36,910 nt of DNA from positions 1 to 36,910 of the forward strand of contig CAJVZD010000049.1 of the NCBI GenBank assembly GCA_913019905.1. Direction: 5' to 3'. This DNA comes from an uncultured Cellvibrionales bacterium. Its GTDB lineage: Bacteria; Pseudomonadota; Gammaproteobacteria; Pseudomonadales; Dasaniaceae. The stretch's first letter is position 1. Each line of letters begins with the position of its first letter. A program made the translations under genes and the position numbers. This document shows, in pieces, positions 34,926-36,910 of the stretch. The notes below the pieces were generated by a model. That model saw only the letters and a list, made by a program, of their open reading frames with translations. It ran no database searches and was not told where the DNA came from.

Positions 34926-35063
34926 GATAGCCGACTGCCTGACACGCATTTTGAGTGTACTCCGTCATTAGGAGTGCAATTTACCGGAGAGTCCATACGG
35001 ATTTAATCAACACGCAACAACCGCCATCAAGTAATTTCGTAACGAACGTCTCGGAGCTTTTAC

Positions 35064-35432
35064 ATGTTCATTGAAGTTAAGAAACACCCAAAAATCTATG
35101 TTCAACATAAAGCGATGGACGCCCAATACCTGGCGCCAGTTACCAGTAATTTCCGCATTAACCTCAACCTAATCGCGGAGGTTTCAATGTATAGCATTAA
35201 GGAAGTTAAACTAAAGAAAACACTGGATGGCTTAAACTTCGAAGTACCGATCAATTCACATATAATACATTTAGAAATGAGTTATACCCACTCTACTCAC
35301 GATGCCGGTAAAGGCACTATAAATGAGCATTCTGTCAACGAACGGTACTTTTACAAATTGGTCTATTTGCCGGAAGCAGGAGATGAATACTTACGTTTTA
35401 GAAATATTCTTGATCGACAAACACTTTCTTAA
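35064..35432 (+). CDS. Small protein of unknown function
   Basis: A 122-residue protein that I do not recognise. It is charged, lacks a signal peptide or membrane segment, and reads as alternating beta strands (FIEVKKHPKIYVQH, LNLIAEVSMYSI, FYKLVYLP). GGAG lies seven bases before the ATG, codon use looks like its neighbours, and a terminator-like hairpin follows the stop, all of which support a real gene. It could be a small beta-sheet regulatory or scaffold protein, but there is no direct evidence of function. Confidence 0.7.
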   Translation: MFIEVKKHPKIYVQHKAMDAQYLAPVTSNFRINLNLIAEVSMYSIKEVKLKKTLDGLNFEVPINSHIIHLEMSYTHSTHDAGKGTINEHSVNERYFYKLVYLPEAGDEYLRFRNILDRQTLS

Positions 35433-35459
35433 TAGACGTATGTTAGATCAATGAAATAG

Positions 35460-35494
35460 AAATAAGCGCTCTCTGAAGCGTTTTTTTGCTTATT
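35460..35494 (+). terminator. Terminator after the small unknown gene
   Basis: CGCT (35467-35470) and AGCG (35477-35480) around CTCTGA, followed by seven T residues at 35481-35487. An outer pairing AATAAGC/GCTTATT can also form. It lies in the 57-bp convergent spacer before the NUDIX gene and may overlap that gene's 3' end. Confidence 0.6.
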
Positions 35495-36056
35495 CGGGTT
35501 GCTGTTTTGGCCCTTTCCTTTGCCAAACGGGGTCCACTTCTGAAATGCGAACGGGAAACTCATTCTTCCTCGTATCGTCGAAATGTTCATGCAGTATTTC
35601 TGTAACAATGGGAAAAGCGATCTCGCTCCAGGGGATTTGATCCTCCGAGAATAACTGTACATCAAGACTTTCTGGTCCCGCTGAATACTTTCCGTCCAGC
35701 AATTTAGCTCTGTAAAAAATATAGACTTGATTGATGTACGGTAATTCAAACATACGGTACAACGTTGGCGAATCTACCTTGGCGTAGGCTTCCTCCCAGG
35801 TCTCCCTGATTGCGCCCGCCATCGTCGTTTCACCATTTTCCATAAATCCCGCGGGTAAAGTCCAAAAACCTTTTCGAGGCTCTATTGCCCTTCGACACAT
35901 TAAGACTTTATGTTCTTGTGAGGCCACAATACCAACAACCATCTTAGGATTTTGATAATGCACGACGTCACAGCCATTGCAGACATAACGAGGCCGATCA
36001 TCCCCGTCAGGGATACGCTTAGCTACGTCTTCACCACAACTACTGCAATATTTCAT
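35490..36056 (-). CDS. NUDIX hydrolase with N-terminal zinc ribbon
   Basis: A 188-residue protein. A zinc ribbon with C4, C7, C26 and C29 (CSSC ... CNGC) precedes a NUDIX fold whose box runs from G70 through E76 to R84-E85-x-x-E88-E89 (REtwEEA). The glycine near the end of the canonical box is Y91 here, as is common in this zinc-ribbon subgroup. It hydrolyses a nucleoside diphosphate linked to another moiety, with ADP-ribose-like or FAD-like substrates known in relatives; the exact one is unclear. AGGTGA lies before the ATG. The gene for a flavin reductase-like protein is 102 bp upstream on the same strand. Confidence 0.9.
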   Translation of the reverse strand: MKYCSSCGEDVAKRIPDGDDRPRYVCNGCDVVHYQNPKMVVGIVASQEHKVLMCRRAIEPRKGFWTLPAGFMENGETTMAGAIRETWEEAYAKVDSPTLYRMFELPYINQVYIFYRAKLLDGKYSAGPESLDVQLFSEDQIPWSEIAFPIVTEILHEHFDDTRKNEFPVRISEVDPVWQRKGPKQQPE

Positions 36057-36158
36057 GTAATCACCTGAAGCATTAATGGTTGATTATAATGGCGGGATCA
36101 AATTGGCCTACGGTGCCGATACCTTGATGGGCCCTCGGATAAACATCAACACCGACCT

Positions 36159-36635
36159 TTAACGCAGCTCTCTATATTGACCGGAATTAAATAGAAGCGG
36201 TGTCTTATTGGCATTGGTTTCAATTGCCGTAACTTCACCGACAAAAATCAGGTGATCACCGCCCGGGTACTTTGCCCAGGTATTACATTCGAAACTCGCG
36301 ACCGACCCTCGTATTACCGGCTGCCCAGATTTACCAAGCCTGCAATGCTCAGCTGCCAATATATGATTGCCCTTCGAAGCGTATATCGTTGACATATTTT
36401 GTTGATCTGCAGCAAGAATATTGATTACAAATTTCTTTGCTCGGTCAAAAACCGGTATACAATCAGAATCATTCTGTAGGCTCCAAAGCACCAAGGCAGG
36501 ATCCAGTGATACCGACGCAAATGAATTAACGGTAAGACCATAGGGCGTGCTTCCCTCGAAGTTCGCGGTTACCACGCAAACACCGGTCGTAAAGTGCCCT
36601 AACGCACTTCGCAAATCACAACTTTCCAAACTCAT
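36159..36635 (-). CDS. Flavin reductase-like FMN-binding protein
   Basis: A 158-residue split-barrel flavoprotein of the flavin reductase-like family (HpaC-type). Markers are ALGHFTTGVCVVTA near the start, GLTVNSFASVSLDPALVLWSL around 33-53 and the GGDHLIFVGEVTAIE block near 124-138. Such proteins supply reduced FMN or FAD to a partner monooxygenase or act on flavin directly. No monooxygenase gene is seen in the window. AGGTG lies six bases before the ATG. Confidence 0.88.
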   Translation of the reverse strand: MSLESCDLRSALGHFTTGVCVVTANFEGSTPYGLTVNSFASVSLDPALVLWSLQNDSDCIPVFDRAKKFVINILAADQQNMSTIYASKGNHILAAEHCRLGKSGQPVIRGSVASFECNTWAKYPGGDHLIFVGEVTAIETNANKTPLLFNSGQYRELR

Positions 36636-36880
36636 AAGCTACACCTAACACCAAAAACCAACATCTATTATTCTAAATTCAACAATATTATACACATTGA
36701 ACGACTAAAAAGTATGTTTGTATTACCGTGGAAAACTCAGTCGAACATCGATAAACGATAGGTCTGTGCATCGATACGCGGTCTAGTTACCTTCTCGAAC
36801 TTAATGCCGTTCCGCTGACAGCTCGTTCAGAAAAAAGACAGCTATAGAAACCCAGAATTTTTCTACAACACACCAAACCA

Positions 36881-36910
36881 TTATTTCTTCCAACGCTTAG
36901 CCGCTTCGAG
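36881..36910 (-). CDS. Possible 3' end of a gene running off the window
   Basis: On the minus strand the last bases read LEAAKRWKK followed by TAA at 36881-36883. A lysine-rich tail like this is typical of a C-terminus, but nine residues cannot establish a family. The 245 bp between this and the flavin reductase gene show no other gene. Confidence 0.25.
   Translation of the reverse strand, partial: LEAAKRWKK

Noticed and set aside
1..36910. CRISPR array or toxin-antitoxin / phage-defence module
   Set aside because: No regularly spaced repeats of 20-40 bp and no gene pair with the size or motifs of such systems; the tandem repeats present have no spacers.

Overview
The window looks like a chromosomal segment of a free-living, aerobic, heterotrophic gammaproteobacterium of moderate to low GC. 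The evidence is the set of gammaproteobacterial housekeeping genes it carries: a CysB of exactly the E. coli length, a ThrH nearly identical in motif order to the Pseudomonas enzyme, and Can, RmuC, Bcp, Xth, PabB and YajC. A marine, fatty-acid or sterol-degrading lifestyle is an inference from the many acyl-CoA dehydrogenases and the propionyl-CoA pathway. There is no tRNA, rRNA, CRISPR array or phage module that I can see.

Layout. Bases 96-8654 (minus strand) hold a complete propionyl-CoA to succinyl-CoA operon, transcribed in the order carboxyltransferase, biotin carboxylase fused to the biotin carrier, methylmalonyl-CoA epimerase, methylmalonyl-CoA mutase, MeaB chaperone. A 623-bp divergent spacer separates it from pabB (plus). 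Bases 10.7-19.1 kb are a run of mostly unrelated minus-strand genes: thrH, a ZIP metal transporter, cysB, a 5'-nucleotidase, a D-cysteine desulfhydrase/ACC deaminase-like enzyme, a yajC without its secDF partners, xth, a HIT protein and a two-FHA-domain membrane protein.

After a gene-poor 0.9-kb stretch, bases 20.0-26.6 kb form a lipid-catabolism cluster: an ACAD10/11-like acyl-CoA dehydrogenase, a zinc alcohol dehydrogenase, an SDR oxidoreductase, and a tandem pair of acyl-CoA dehydrogenases. One member of the pair lacks the catalytic glutamate, which suggests a heteromeric enzyme. The pair ends at a perfect 14-bp-stem hairpin. A type II beta-carbonic anhydrase follows.

Bases 27682-30020 are an intact IS66-family insertion sequence (tnpA, tnpB, tnpC) with matching inverted ends and a perfect 8-bp target duplication (GCTTTCAC). 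It sits in the spacer between the carbonic anhydrase gene and a DUF2239 gene. Removing it restores an uninterrupted reading frame into the DUF2239 gene. The last 6 kb hold a methyltransferase, bcp, rmuC, a TPR-like protein, a small unknown protein, a zinc-ribbon NUDIX hydrolase and a flavin reductase-like protein.

I found no clear-cut new defence or mobile system. The points most worth a second look are the unusual 951-residue biotin carboxylase-carrier fusion, the acyl-CoA dehydrogenase pair, the reading frame across the IS66 site, and the recurring 8-15 bp tandem duplications in intergenic spacers.
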